Below are positions 16,866 through 25,690 of a stretch of DNA of 64,000 nucleotides, in pieces (the stretch's first letter is position 1; each line of letters opens with the position of its first letter). Origin of the DNA: Flagellimonas allohymeniacidonis (lineage in GTDB: Bacteria; Bacteroidota; Bacteroidia; Flavobacteriales; Flavobacteriaceae); the NCBI RefSeq assembly GCF_004296335.1, contig NZ_SGIU01000002.1:1129882-1193881 (forward strand), given 5' to 3'. A model generated the notes under the pieces. That model saw only the letters and a program-made list of their open reading frames with translations, was not told where the DNA came from and ran no database searches. The translations under genes and the position numbers were made by a program.

Positions 16866-16920
16866 AGATGCGTTTTTAAATTGTATTTTTGAGGATTACA
16901 AGAAACAAAAATTTGACTGC

Positions 16921-17343
16921 ATGACAAATCATATCTCCACCAAATGGGTGGGCGGAATGGCGTTTGAAAGCAACAACCCCTCTGGCTTAAATCTTAAGAT
17001 AGACGCGTCTCCCGAAGATGGGGGCGAGGGCTCAGGTTTACGACCAAAGGCACTTATGTTATCAAGTTTAGCCGGTTGTTCAGGGCTAGATGTGGCATCG
17101 CTTATCAAAAAGATGAAGTTGGAAGTGGATGATTTTCATATAGAAACCATTGCAAATTTGACGGATGAACATCCAAAATATTATGATGCTGTGAGCATCG
17201 AATATCATTTTTATGGTTCCAATCTCAAAGAAGAGAAACTGCAAAAAGCGGTTGACCTTAGCGTCGAAAAATACTGTGGAGTCATGGAAATGTTCCGAAG
17301 ATTTGCCCAATTAGAAATTAAAACTTTTTTTCACTTAAAATAG
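16921..17343 (+). CDS. OsmC-family peroxiredoxin-like protein
   Basis: A 140-residue OsmC/Ohr-type protein. The N-terminal sheet contains WVGGMAFES, the central motif PEDGGEGSGLRPKALMLSSLAGCSGLDV holds the first redox cysteine (about residue 57), and YCGVMEMF holds the second (about residue 120), so both cysteines are present. Longer upstream starts would run through the divergent AhpD-like gene, so I chose the ATG at the family N-terminus. It would reduce organic hydroperoxides. It is followed by recJ after about 57 bp. Confidence 0.9.
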   Translation: MTNHISTKWVGGMAFESNNPSGLNLKIDASPEDGGEGSGLRPKALMLSSLAGCSGLDVASLIKKMKLEVDDFHIETIANLTDEHPKYYDAVSIEYHFYGSNLKEEKLQKAVDLSVEKYCGVMEMFRRFAQLEIKTFFHLK

Positions 17344-17400
17344 ATTTTTAGTACCAGCCTCAAGACGATATTGTTTAACATCCAACCAAAAATCCTATCT

Positions 17401-19089
17401 ATGCGCTGGACCCTAAAACCAAACCCCCGACTCGACGACATTCAAAAATTATCCCAGGAACTTCAAGTGGATCCCCTGGTGGCCCAATTGTTATTGCAAC
17501 GCGGGGTGACCAATTATGAAGAAGCCAAGAAGTTCTTTCGTCCTCAATTAAATGATCTCCACGATCCTTTTTTGATGAAGGATATGGACAAAGCGGTCCA
17601 TCGCATTGAAAAAGCTCTAGACCAGGGAGAAAATATCTTGATCTATGGGGACTATGATGTGGATGGCACCACTTCTGTGGCACTTTTATCTTCTTTTCTA
17701 TTAGAAAATCATCCTCAAGTGGCGACCTATATACCGGATAGATATACCGAGGGTTATGGAGTTTCCCTGCAAGGGATTGATTTTGCAGCGGACAATGATT
17801 TTTCATTGATTATTGCCCTCGATTGCGGGGTAAAAGCGGTCGAACAAGTGGCCTATGCCAAAGAATTGGGTATTGACTTCATCATTTGCGACCACCACCG
17901 ACCTGGGCCTAATTTGCCAGAGGCTGTGGCGGTTCTCGACCCGAAACGCGAGGATTGTAAATATCTTTATAAAGAACTTTGCGGATGTGGGGTAGGCTTT
18001 AAGCTGATTCAAGCCTTGTCCAAAAACCAAGGCAAAACCATTGAGGATTTAACCCCTTATCTGGATTTGGTAGCCACCGCTATTGGCGCCGATATTGTTC
18101 CTATCACTGGCGAAAATCGGGTTTTGGCTTACTTCGGACTGGAGGTCATTAATTCCGACCCAAGAACAGGATTTAAGGCCATAATTGAGCAAATCAAGAA
18201 GAGGACCTTGACCATTACCGATGTGGTTTTTATCATTGCGCCACGTATCAATGCGGCAGGACGCATGAAGCATGGGGACCATGCGGTACAACTGCTGGTT
18301 GAAAAGGATTTGGCTTCGGCACGGCAATGGGCCCAAGAAATTGAGCAGTTCAATACGGACCGTCGCCAGCTCGATAAAGAGATCACAGAAAAAGCCTTGT
18401 TGCAAATCAAGGAGAACGGGGAAGAAGAGCGGTTTACTTCGGTGGTCTATGATAAAAACTGGCATAAAGGTGTTATTGGAATCGTGGCTTCCCGTCTCAC
18501 GGAAACCTATTATCGCCCTACTTTGGTCTTTACCAAAAGTGGTGATAAACTGGCGGCTTCGGCCCGATCGGTAAAAGGGTTTGATGTGTATCAAGCACTG
18601 GAAGGATGTTCGGATTGCTTGGAACAGTTTGGAGGGCATAAATACGCTGCAGGACTTACGCTTCTTGAGGAGCAGTATGAAACCTTTAAATCCCAGTTCG
18701 AAAAAGTGGTTTCGGAAACGATTGATCCACGACTTTTGGAACCGGAACAATTGATTGATGCACAAGTCGAACTGAGTCAGATTACGCCAAAACTCTATCG
18801 AATCCTGAAGCAGTTTGCACCATTTGGCCCTGGAAACATGACCCCGGTTTTTATGGCCAACGATGTACAAGATACTGGATTTGGGAAAGGAGTTGGAGAG
18901 GATGAAAAGCACCTTAAACTCTCAATTTCGCAAAGAAGAAGCTCCCCTAAAATGGCCATCGGCTTTAATTTGGGAGATCAGATTGATAAAATAAAAAATA
19001 AAAAACCCTTTGATATAGCCTTTTCAGTAGATGAGAATGAATGGAATGGAAATATCAGCTTGCAACTAAAACTTAGGGATATTCGATAG
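17401..19089 (+). CDS. recJ: Single-stranded-DNA-specific exonuclease RecJ
   Basis: A 5'-3' single-strand exonuclease of recombination and mismatch repair, 562 residues from this ATG. A TTG ten codons earlier is less likely because MRWTLKPNPR is the usual beginning. The DHH-family motifs are DYDVDGT (84-90), LDCGVK (about 140), DHH (164-166) and the DHHA1 motif SARSVKGFDVYQALEGC with GGHKYAAG. The C-terminal OB-like RecJ domain is present. The MFS gene begins 5 bp after the stop, so the two probably share a transcript. Confidence 0.96.
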   Translation: MRWTLKPNPRLDDIQKLSQELQVDPLVAQLLLQRGVTNYEEAKKFFRPQLNDLHDPFLMKDMDKAVHRIEKALDQGENILIYGDYDVDGTTSVALLSSFLLENHPQVATYIPDRYTEGYGVSLQGIDFAADNDFSLIIALDCGVKAVEQVAYAKELGIDFIICDHHRPGPNLPEAVAVLDPKREDCKYLYKELCGCGVGFKLIQALSKNQGKTIEDLTPYLDLVATAIGADIVPITGENRVLAYFGLEVINSDPRTGFKAIIEQIKKRTLTITDVVFIIAPRINAAGRMKHGDHAVQLLVEKDLASARQWAQEIEQFNTDRRQLDKEITEKALLQIKENGEEERFTSVVYDKNWHKGVIGIVASRLTETYYRPTLVFTKSGDKLAASARSVKGFDVYQALEGCSDCLEQFGGHKYAAGLTLLEEQYETFKSQFEKVVSETIDPRLLEPEQLIDAQVELSQITPKLYRILKQFAPFGPGNMTPVFMANDVQDTGFGKGVGEDEKHLKLSISQRRSSPKMAIGFNLGDQIDKIKNKKPFDIAFSVDENEWNGNISLQLKLRDIR

Positions 19090-19094
19090 GATTT

Positions 19095-20351
19095 ATGGAT
19101 CCATACGCAGCCTTACGCTATAAAGAATTCAACATATTTCTATTGGTCCGTTTTGCCATGGTCTTTGCTTGGTCCATGCAATTTATTGTCATTGAGTGGC
19201 AGGTGTATTCTTTGACCAAGGACCCTTTGTCTTTAGGAATCATTGGGCTTATGGAGGTGATTCCTGCGGTTTCGATGGCCTTGTTCGCTGGACATGTGGT
19301 GGATCAAAAGGAAAAAAGAAATCTTTTGGTGAAGTGCATTCTGGGCTTTTCATTGGTGAGTTTGGGCCTTTTTCTGATCAGTGGTCCAAGCCTGGAACAG
19401 GAGCTTTCGTCAAAGACCATTCTGTATACCATTTATGCTTTGGTGTTTTTGGGAGGATTGGTCAGAGCGTTTATTGGCCCCACCATTTTCTCGTTGATTG
19501 CTTTGATTGTCCCGAAGAAAATATATCCCAATGCGGCCACGTGGAGTAGTTCCACATGGCAATTGGCCTCAGTTTTGGGTCCCGCATTGGCTGGTTTTTC
19601 CATTAGCTGGATTGGGGTGCATTGGTCGATGTGCGTGATTTTTGGCTTTTCGCTGTTGGCCTTGTTGTTTTTGTTTCGCATTCCACAAAAGCCCATTTTA
19701 AATCCAAAAATTGGAGAACCTGTTCTCCAGAGTTTAAAAGATGGTCTCAAATTTGTGTTCAACAGCAAAGCTATTTTCGGCGCCTTGACCTTGGATATGA
19801 TTGCTGTTTTGTTCGGTGGCGCCGTGGCCCTTTTACCTATTTATGCCCAAGACATTCTTCATGTAGGCTCAGAAGGATTCGGAATTTTGAGGGCCGCCCC
19901 TGCGGTTGGAGCTTCCATAACCATGCTGGGATCTACACGTTTCCCCTTGTATAAAAAAGCTGGTAAGAAGTTGTTGCTGGCGGTGTTCGCCTTTGGAATC
20001 TGTATTATCGTTTTTGGGGTGTCCAAATTGTTTTGGCTGTCTGTGATAGCCTTGTTTTTGAGTGGAGCGGTCGACGGCGTGTCCATGATCATACGCCAAA
20101 CCATTCTTCAAATCAAGACGCCAGATCATATGAGAGGTCGAGTGGCTTCGGTGAATTCAATTTTTGTGGGTTCCTCCAATGAGCTTGGTGCGTTTGAAAG
20201 TGGCCTTGCCGCCAAAATTTTAGGAACGGTTCCCGCAGTTGTGTTTGGTGGAGTGATGACATTATTGACCGTGGGAGTAACCGGATTGGTTTCCCCAAGC
20301 TTTAGGAGGCTCGACCTACGTAAGGATGTGGATGAGCATGAAGACAGTTAA
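19095..20351 (+). CDS. MFS transporter (MFS_3, EntS-like)
   Basis: A 418-residue polytopic transporter of the MFS_3 group, related to enterobactin and small-molecule exporters. The N-terminus (FLLVRFAMVFAWSMQF, then EWQVYSLTKDPLSLGIIG) and the cytoplasmic loop after helix 2 (AGHVVDQKEKRN) match the family, and the C-terminal half repeats the six-helix bundle. The substrate is unknown. It directly follows recJ. Its stop overlaps by 4 bp with the stop of the convergent LpxH-like gene. Confidence 0.88.
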   Translation: MDPYAALRYKEFNIFLLVRFAMVFAWSMQFIVIEWQVYSLTKDPLSLGIIGLMEVIPAVSMALFAGHVVDQKEKRNLLVKCILGFSLVSLGLFLISGPSLEQELSSKTILYTIYALVFLGGLVRAFIGPTIFSLIALIVPKKIYPNAATWSSSTWQLASVLGPALAGFSISWIGVHWSMCVIFGFSLLALLFLFRIPQKPILNPKIGEPVLQSLKDGLKFVFNSKAIFGALTLDMIAVLFGGAVALLPIYAQDILHVGSEGFGILRAAPAVGASITMLGSTRFPLYKKAGKKLLLAVFAFGICIIVFGVSKLFWLSVIALFLSGAVDGVSMIIRQTILQIKTPDHMRGRVASVNSIFVGSSNELGAFESGLAAKILGTVPAVVFGGVMTLLTVGVTGLVSPSFRRLDLRKDVDEHEDS

Positions 20352-21115
20352 TCCTCCCATTTTTTGAGTGCTAGCGTGTTTCCATCAAAAACCGCATAGG
20401 TAAAATAGGAAATCCAATCTCCCAGATTGGTGTAGGTGGAAGTTTCGCTAATCTTGATTTCAAGAGGTAGGTGGCGATGCCCAAAAATAAAATGATCATG
20501 GTGTTGTTGTTCCAGCTTTCGCTTGGCGTACAGAACCAACCACTCTTTATCCTCACCCAGAAACTTGGCATCGGCTTCTCCGGAAATGATACGATTGTTG
20601 ACGGAAAGGTGTTGCGCCAAACGCACGCCCAAATCAGGATGCAACCAGCGAAAAAGCCATTGCGCCAACCGATTGGTAAAGACTTTCTTCATGCGTTTGA
20701 AACCTTTATCATCAGGCCCCAAGCCATCTCCATGACCTATAAAAAAGGAAGTGTCATTAATAGAAAAATGCTGTGGTCTATGATATACGGGAATGTTAAG
20801 CTCTTCTTCAAAATAGCCATTCATCCATAGATCGTGATTGCCTACAAAATAGAAAACGGGGATTCCTGAATCCGTCAATTCTGCCAACTTCCCCAGAGTT
20901 CTTGTAAAACCTTTGGGAACAACGGTTTTGTATTCAAACCAAAAATCAAAAAGATCGCCCATCAAGAAAATGGCCCCAGCATCTGCTTTTATGGCATCCA
21001 GCCAAGCAACAAACTGCTTTTCACGGGGAAGACTAGCTTTTCGATTGGGCGCCCCCAAGTGGTTGTCACTTGCGAAATAGACCTTTTTGCCTTCTTGAAG
21101 AATCAGGTTTTTCAT
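20348..21115 (-). CDS. lpxH: UDP-2,3-diacylglucosamine diphosphatase (LpxH-type metallophosphoesterase)
   Basis: A 255-residue calcineurin-like phosphoesterase, the likely fourth enzyme of lipid A synthesis, cleaving UDP-diacylglucosamine to lipid X and UMP. The metal motifs are in order: SDNHLG, GDLFDFWFEY, GNHD, GHGDG and GHRHLP. The longer length and the insertion around residues 130-160 (FKRMKKVFTNRLAQWLFRWLHP) fit the Bacteroidota form. It should act on the cytoplasmic face of the inner membrane. The start is an ATG 46 bp upstream of the 37-residue ORF's stop. Confidence 0.88.
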   Translation of the reverse strand: MKNLILQEGKKVYFASDNHLGAPNRKASLPREKQFVAWLDAIKADAGAIFLMGDLFDFWFEYKTVVPKGFTRTLGKLAELTDSGIPVFYFVGNHDLWMNGYFEEELNIPVYHRPQHFSINDTSFFIGHGDGLGPDDKGFKRMKKVFTNRLAQWLFRWLHPDLGVRLAQHLSVNNRIISGEADAKFLGEDKEWLVLYAKRKLEQQHHDHFIFGHRHLPLEIKISETSTYTNLGDWISYFTYAVFDGNTLALKKWED

Positions 21116-21160
21116 TTGAATCTAAAGATACAAAGTTCGTACTGTAAAGGGTTTGTTGCT

Positions 21161-21274
21161 TTAGCGTTTGAATTTTCTTCGATTTCGAATGCGCGTGGCA
21201 ATGTAAACCACTATGACCAAAAAGGCCACTATGGGAAGTACAATATCGCTGTTCAAGAAATTGAGAAGGTCCAT
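21161..21274 (-). CDS. 37-residue single-helix membrane protein
   Basis: A small ORF, easily missed, that begins three bases after the enoyl-CoA hydratase stop. It encodes a short polar N-terminus (MDLLNFLNSD), one hydrophobic helix (IVLPIVAFLVIVVYIATR) and a basic tail (RNRRKFKR), so the tail should face the cytoplasm. The tight spacing suggests translational coupling with the hydratase, and the positive-inside pattern argues for a real protein. I know of no function. LpxH lies 46 bp downstream on the same strand. Confidence 0.6.
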   Translation of the reverse strand: MDLLNFLNSDIVLPIVAFLVIVVYIATRIRNRRKFKR

Positions 21275-21277
21275 GGA

Positions 21278-22045
21278 CTATTTTTTAAATTTTTCGAGAG
21301 CTTCTTTTGTGTTGGGGGAAAGAGCCAATTTACCAGATGCTGCCGCTCTTTCCAAAAGTAAAGTGTCCCAGTCATTGGTGCCCTCCCATAAAACTTTTTT
21401 CATCTCGGCCAGTGCTTCGGGATTGAAGGATGCCAACTTGAGGGCATGGAATTCCAATTCCTTATCCATTTCTTCGATAGATCCATAAACCTTGGAGAAA
21501 AGTCCTTTTTCTTTGGCCCAATACGCGTTTTTCCATTCAGTTGGATGTAGAGCGAGTTCCGCCAGGCCATCCTTTCCTATCTTGCGTTCCACAGCGGGAG
21601 CAATGACCAAGGGCGCTATGCCGATGGAAACTTCTGATAGTTTTACCGAGGCGGCCTCTGTGGCATAAACATAATCACAAGCCGCTGCCAAACCTACTCC
21701 ACCTCCCACGGTTTTACCTTGAACCCTTCCTATTATTATTTTGCCACAACTTCGCATAGCATTGATAACGTTGGCAAAGCCACTAAAAAAAGCTTTTCCC
21801 TCATCCAGATTTGAAATTGCCACCAACTCATCAAAAGAGGCCCCAGCGCAAAATGCGCGATTACCTTCAGATTTCAATACAATGAGCGAAACCTCATCAT
21901 TTTTACCCAAGCTATGAAGTTCAGCGGTTAGGCGTTGCAGCAATTCGGACACAAAAGAATTACTGGCAGGGTGGCCAAACTCAACTGTGGCAATTCGGTC
22001 TTGAATTTTGGTATATAGGCTCCCGTTGGGTCTGTCTGTTGGCAT
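21278..22045 (-). CDS. Enoyl-CoA hydratase/isomerase family protein
   Basis: A crotonase-fold enzyme of 255 residues. The oxyanion-hole motifs are RAFCAGASFDEL (about residue 67) and GKTVGGGVGLAAACDY (about residue 110). The first catalytic-type glutamate is not seen in the usual place after GGG (VGLAAACD), while the second, in LSEVSIGI, is kept, as in some isomerase-like members. The function could be a fatty-acid or amino-acid degradation step. It lies upstream of the small membrane protein and LpxH, and 25 bp downstream of a MATE gene on the same strand. Confidence 0.9.
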   Translation of the reverse strand: MPTDRPNGSLYTKIQDRIATVEFGHPASNSFVSELLQRLTAELHSLGKNDEVSLIVLKSEGNRAFCAGASFDELVAISNLDEGKAFFSGFANVINAMRSCGKIIIGRVQGKTVGGGVGLAAACDYVYATEAASVKLSEVSIGIAPLVIAPAVERKIGKDGLAELALHPTEWKNAYWAKEKGLFSKVYGSIEEMDKELEFHALKLASFNPEALAEMKKVLWEGTNDWDTLLLERAAASGKLALSPNTKEALEKFKK

Positions 22046-22070
22046 TTTGTGTAATTATCAGTTAGCAAAA

Positions 22071-23405
22071 TTAAGTGTTTTGCACCAAGGGCTTGAACTT
22101 TCGTCTAAATTTCCAGACTAGGGCCAACCCTCGAATCAGCATCCAAACAATAAAGGCAATCCAGATGGCGTAGAAGCCCCATCCCAAGAACTTTCCTAAA
22201 TACAAAGCGGGAATAAAACCCAAAAATGTCGCAGTAAGCAACACATTTCTCAGATATTTCATTTCCCCTAAGCCTTTAAAAAGACCATCGAGGACAAAGG
22301 CCAGGGTATTCATGGGAAGACCCAAAATCATGACAAAGAATATCCCATAAAAAGTTTCCAACACTTCTATTTCATTTGAAAATATGTTTCCGATAGGCTT
22401 ATAAAAAATGATGCCTATGATCATAAGTCCGGCACTGACGGTAAGGCCGTATTGAATGGTTTTCTTTGCCAATTTCCATAGTCCTTTGTAGTCTTTGGCA
22501 CCCAATAACTTGCCGCCCATACTGTTTCCGGCGGCACCATAGCCATCAATAAAAAAAGCGGCAAACAGCCAGAGGTTAATGGCAATGGTATGGGCTCCTA
22601 TATACTTATCCCCTAAGGCAGTTGCCTCTCTCACTGCTATGATCAAGGCCGCATTTAAAGCCAAGGCCCTAACAAATAAGTTCAGGCTCATGAAGATGAG
22701 CCGCTTGAGTTCTTTGTTCAATGGGAAGACCAACCGCATTCGAATATTGGTTTTTTTCAGTAGAAGGATAAACACCAGTAAGGCCATAACAGCCTGGGAT
22801 ATCAAACTTGCCCATGCCGCTCCTTCCAAATAGAGCGCGGGAACGAAACCATCAATACCATAAACCAAAATAAAATCAAGGATGACATTGAGCACTGCTC
22901 CAATTATAGCAATAACCATGGGGTAAAACGTATTTTGCAACCCCCTGAATATTCCGAATATGGCAAAAGTGAAAAGTGTAAGGGGAAAGCCCCAAACACG
23001 AATTGAATAATAGGATACGCAGAGCTCCAAGATTCGTCCTTTGGCTTCAAGAAGGCTAAAAATTTCCTCTATGATGAAAATGGTTGAAACCAAGATTACC
23101 ACACTGAGTAAAATGTTGAAGAAAATAGCCTGGGCGGGCAGGTTTTCTACTTCCTTTATTTTCCCAGCACCCAAGTATTGTGAGATAATGGCCGATATGG
23201 AACTTCGGGTCTGTCCCAATACCCAAATAAGCATCGAGAGGAAGGAACCAACTATTCCGGCTGCCGCCAAAGATTCCAGACCATCCACTGGGATGTTTCC
23301 CACAATGGCGGTATCGGTTATGGAAAGCAAGGGTTCTGCAATACCTGAAATGGTAGCAGGCACAGCTAGCTGATTGATGCTCTTGAAATTTACCGATGTC
23401 CTCAA
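22071..23405 (-). CDS. MATE family efflux transporter (DinF-type)
   Basis: A 444-residue polytopic antiporter, twelve hydrophobic helices in two homologous halves. The N-terminal pattern LAVPATISGIAEPLLSITDTAIVG and the corresponding C-terminal ALILGLPMN-like region match MATE/DinF proteins. The only available start is a TTG (reading MRTSVNFKS), as no ATG lies between the GNAT stop and the family N-terminus. It lies 12 bp behind the GNAT gene, so the two probably share a transcript. The substrate is unknown. Confidence 0.9.
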   Translation of the reverse strand: MRTSVNFKSINQLAVPATISGIAEPLLSITDTAIVGNIPVDGLESLAAAGIVGSFLSMLIWVLGQTRSSISAIISQYLGAGKIKEVENLPAQAIFFNILLSVVILVSTIFIIEEIFSLLEAKGRILELCVSYYSIRVWGFPLTLFTFAIFGIFRGLQNTFYPMVIAIIGAVLNVILDFILVYGIDGFVPALYLEGAAWASLISQAVMALLVFILLLKKTNIRMRLVFPLNKELKRLIFMSLNLFVRALALNAALIIAVREATALGDKYIGAHTIAINLWLFAAFFIDGYGAAGNSMGGKLLGAKDYKGLWKLAKKTIQYGLTVSAGLMIIGIIFYKPIGNIFSNEIEVLETFYGIFFVMILGLPMNTLAFVLDGLFKGLGEMKYLRNVLLTATFLGFIPALYLGKFLGWGFYAIWIAFIVWMLIRGLALVWKFRRKFKPLVQNT

Positions 23406-23417
23406 GATAGGCCCAGA

Positions 23418-23918
23418 TTAGAGTACAAGTTCATAACAATGAAAAGGGTGTGTACTTTGTTTTGGAAAGAAGATGTCCCCTAACCTTTCATAGCCTCGCT
23501 GTTCGTAAAATTGTTGGTTTCTTTTATTTTGGGAAAAGGTATCCAAGCGAACCGAGGCAAAGCCATTTTTTTTCGAAAGGTCCTCCGCAAAGTCCATCAT
23601 TTCTTGGGCAAAGCCATTCCCTTGATGGTCAGGATGGATACACACACGGTGAATATAGGTGTTGTTCCCATTGGGAGTCAGCCATTGTATGGGAATATAC
23701 TCGTCGTCCATATGTGTTGAAATTGTAATGGCGCCGATTACCTTGCCCTCAAAAATCTTAACATAAAGCTCATTTCGTTCCACATCATGAACAAAAGCTC
23801 CTTTACTAGGGTAATGTTCATTCCACTGAAAGATGCCGTTCTGTTTCATCTTTTCTGCACAAGCCTTGGTAATGGTAAGAATATCAGCAATTTCAGATAT
23901 CTTTGCAGGTCTTATCAT
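23418..23918 (-). CDS. GNAT family N-acetyltransferase
   Basis: A 166-residue acetyltransferase with the GNAT core. Motif A is clear in IHRVCIHPDHQGNGFAQEMM, where Q-x-x-G-x-G/A holds the acetyl-CoA pyrophosphate. Strand beta 4 precedes it (GAITISTHMDDEY) and ASVRLDTFSQNKRNQQFYEQRGYER closes the fold. The N-terminal MIRPAKISEIADIL is typical. The acceptor is not predictable. It appears to be the first gene of a MATE-containing unit. Confidence 0.92.
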   Translation of the reverse strand: MIRPAKISEIADILTITKACAEKMKQNGIFQWNEHYPSKGAFVHDVERNELYVKIFEGKVIGAITISTHMDDEYIPIQWLTPNGNNTYIHRVCIHPDHQGNGFAQEMMDFAEDLSKKNGFASVRLDTFSQNKRNQQFYEQRGYERLGDIFFPKQSTHPFHCYELVL

Positions 23919-23971
23919 GGATTGATTTCAATTAAATTGTAAATTTAAACTATAATATCAACCACCATACT

Positions 23972-24769
23972 ATGAATAACATACTTGTACCTATCGGAAC
24001 CTCTCCCAATGCTGTTGACACGCTTCAGTACGCTATTGATTTTGCTTCAAAATTTGGCTCAAAGGTCTTTGTGATGGATGTAATTTCGGTATCCAGTACA
24101 GCGGCAAGTCTCCGAAATGTTGAGGAAAGGGTGGTGCAGAGTAGTTTGGAGCATATCAAGGAAATTATTGAAAAGGTTGAAACCAAAAGTGTCGAAATCA
24201 AGATTGCCACCTATAAAGGCGATATCATTGATGGCTTGGAGGATATTAACAAAGAACTTGGTATTGATTTGATCATTATCGCGCCACGAAGTAACGATAT
24301 CAAGGAAGAGCTTTATTTGGGAAATACGACTGGAAGAATTGTTAAACAGACCGATATTCCAACTTTAATTGTACCCAAAGGAACCGCCTTCAAACCCATC
24401 AAGCATATCATGACAGCCTTTGGGTCGGGAATTTTAAAAAGGAACCGGGTTTTGAATCCACTGGCTGCCATAAAAGATAAGTTCCGCGCAGAAATCAATT
24501 TGTTATTGGTAAAACGCCCGGGCTATTCAGAAGAAGATCTTCAAGTAAACACGGCTCTTCTAGATTTAAGTAAGAACCTTACCATTACCGAAAATGGAAA
24601 CACGTATCTGGGTGTGTTGGAACACTTCCAAAACCAACATCCCGATTTGCTTTGTGTATTTCGGAAAAAAAGAGGCTTCTTTAAAAAATTATGGGAGAAA
24701 AACACAATTCCTAAGTCAGAGTTTTTTGTCCCCATTCCGGTTTTGATCTTAAGTGTTAAAAAGGATTAA
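23972..24769 (+). CDS. Universal stress protein family protein (two domains)
   Basis: A 265-residue protein, two UspA-like halves. The first half (residues 1-140) has the ATP-loop pattern G-N-T-T-G-R-I-V followed by TDIPTLIVPKG, so nucleotide binding is likely. The second half is degenerate, ending in FVPIPVLILSVKKD, and lacks a clear G-x2-G loop. Such two-domain proteins are common in Bacteroidota. It is divergent from the GNAT gene with about 53 bp between the starts. The role would be stress adaptation, with no specific partner visible. Confidence 0.9.
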   Translation: MNNILVPIGTSPNAVDTLQYAIDFASKFGSKVFVMDVISVSSTAASLRNVEERVVQSSLEHIKEIIEKVETKSVEIKIATYKGDIIDGLEDINKELGIDLIIIAPRSNDIKEELYLGNTTGRIVKQTDIPTLIVPKGTAFKPIKHIMTAFGSGILKRNRVLNPLAAIKDKFRAEINLLLVKRPGYSEEDLQVNTALLDLSKNLTITENGNTYLGVLEHFQNQHPDLLCVFRKKRGFFKKLWEKNTIPKSEFFVPIPVLILSVKKD

Positions 24770-24783
24770 CTCGAGAACCATAT

Positions 24784-24814
24784 TTTGAAACTTTGGTAAA
24801 ATGTGTTTCCTTTG
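24784..24814 (+). promoter_or_regulatory. Promoter of the tRNA-Ala gene
   Basis: TTTG, a spacer of exactly 19 bp, then TTCCTTTG, one mismatch from the Bacteroidota -7 consensus TAnnTTTG. The tRNA begins 13 bp later, which fits a start a few bases before it. Confidence 0.6.
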
Positions 24815-24826
24815 CGCTTACTTTTT

Positions 24827-24900
<74 letters not shown>

Positions 24901-24901
24901 C

Positions 24902-24934
24902 AAAACCATCCCGAAAAAGGATGGTTTTTGTTTT
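24902..24934 (+). terminator. Intrinsic terminator after tRNA-Ala
   Basis: A 10-bp perfect stem AAAACCATCC / GGATGGTTTT with a 7-nt loop, followed by a T-rich tract. It starts two bases after the tRNA discriminator. Confidence 0.85.
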
Positions 24935-24976
24935 TAGAACCTTTCTTTTTGCAATTAATCTACTAATAAAAGCAAT

Positions 24977-25687
24977 ATGGACTTAAACGGAAAAGTGGTG
25001 TACATCACTGGAGGAACCAAGGGAATCGGACTTGGTGTAGCACAAAGTTTGCTTCAGCAGGGTATGAAGGTGGCCATAAGCGGCCGAAGTGATGAAAGTG
25101 TTTCCAAAACCCTGGCTTCATTGGGAAATACTGCGAATGTTTTGGGCATTAAAGCGGACGTTACAAGAATCAAGGATGAAGAAGCTGCGGTTGAGGAGAT
25201 TTTAAAAACTTGGGGCCGGTTGGATGTTGTTCTGGCCAATGCCGGTGTAGGCCATTTTGCTCCAATTGATGAAATGTCCGACGATAAATGGCACCAAATG
25301 ATTGACATTAATCTTAATGGGGTTTTTCACACGCTCAAAGCATCCGTGGAGGCGTTGAAGAAATCGGAAGGATACTATATGACCTTGGCGAGCTTGGCTG
25401 GGACCAACTTTTTTGCCTCCGGTGCAGGATATAATGCCACTAAGTTTGGAGTGGTGGGATTCACACAAGCGGCCATGCTCGATTTGAGAAAATACAATAT
25501 CAAGGTGACCACGATAATGCCAGGATCCGTTGCGACTCATTTTAATAATAATGAACCCTCGGAGAAGGATGCGTGGAAAATACAACCCGAGGATATTGGG
25601 GAACTGGTGATAGACCTTTTAAAGATGCATCCCAGAACTTTGCCTAGCAAAATTGAGGTGAGGCCCACCCGACCTGATTTGAAATAG
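24977..25687 (+). CDS. Short-chain dehydrogenase/reductase (SDR)
   Basis: A 236-residue NAD(P)-dependent oxidoreductase of the classical SDR type. The nucleotide motif TGGTKGIG (11-18), NAG in VLANAGVGHF, the serine in LASLAG and the catalytic YNATK (about residue 152) are present. The specific substrate is not predictable. It follows the tRNA terminator. It converges on the AddB-like gene with only 3 bp between the stops. Confidence 0.93.
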   Translation: MDLNGKVVYITGGTKGIGLGVAQSLLQQGMKVAISGRSDESVSKTLASLGNTANVLGIKADVTRIKDEEAAVEEILKTWGRLDVVLANAGVGHFAPIDEMSDDKWHQMIDINLNGVFHTLKASVEALKKSEGYYMTLASLAGTNFFASGAGYNATKFGVVGFTQAAMLDLRKYNIKVTTIMPGSVATHFNNNEPSEKDAWKIQPEDIGELVIDLLKMHPRTLPSKIEVRPTRPDLK

Positions 25688-25690
25688 CGG

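Noticed and set aside
16639..16920. Longer N-terminus of the OsmC-family protein
   Set aside because: It would run through the divergent AhpD-like gene and is not part of the fold.
18049..18912. A 287-residue open frame on the minus strand
   Set aside because: It lies wholly inside recJ, whose motifs are complete, and shows no family pattern.
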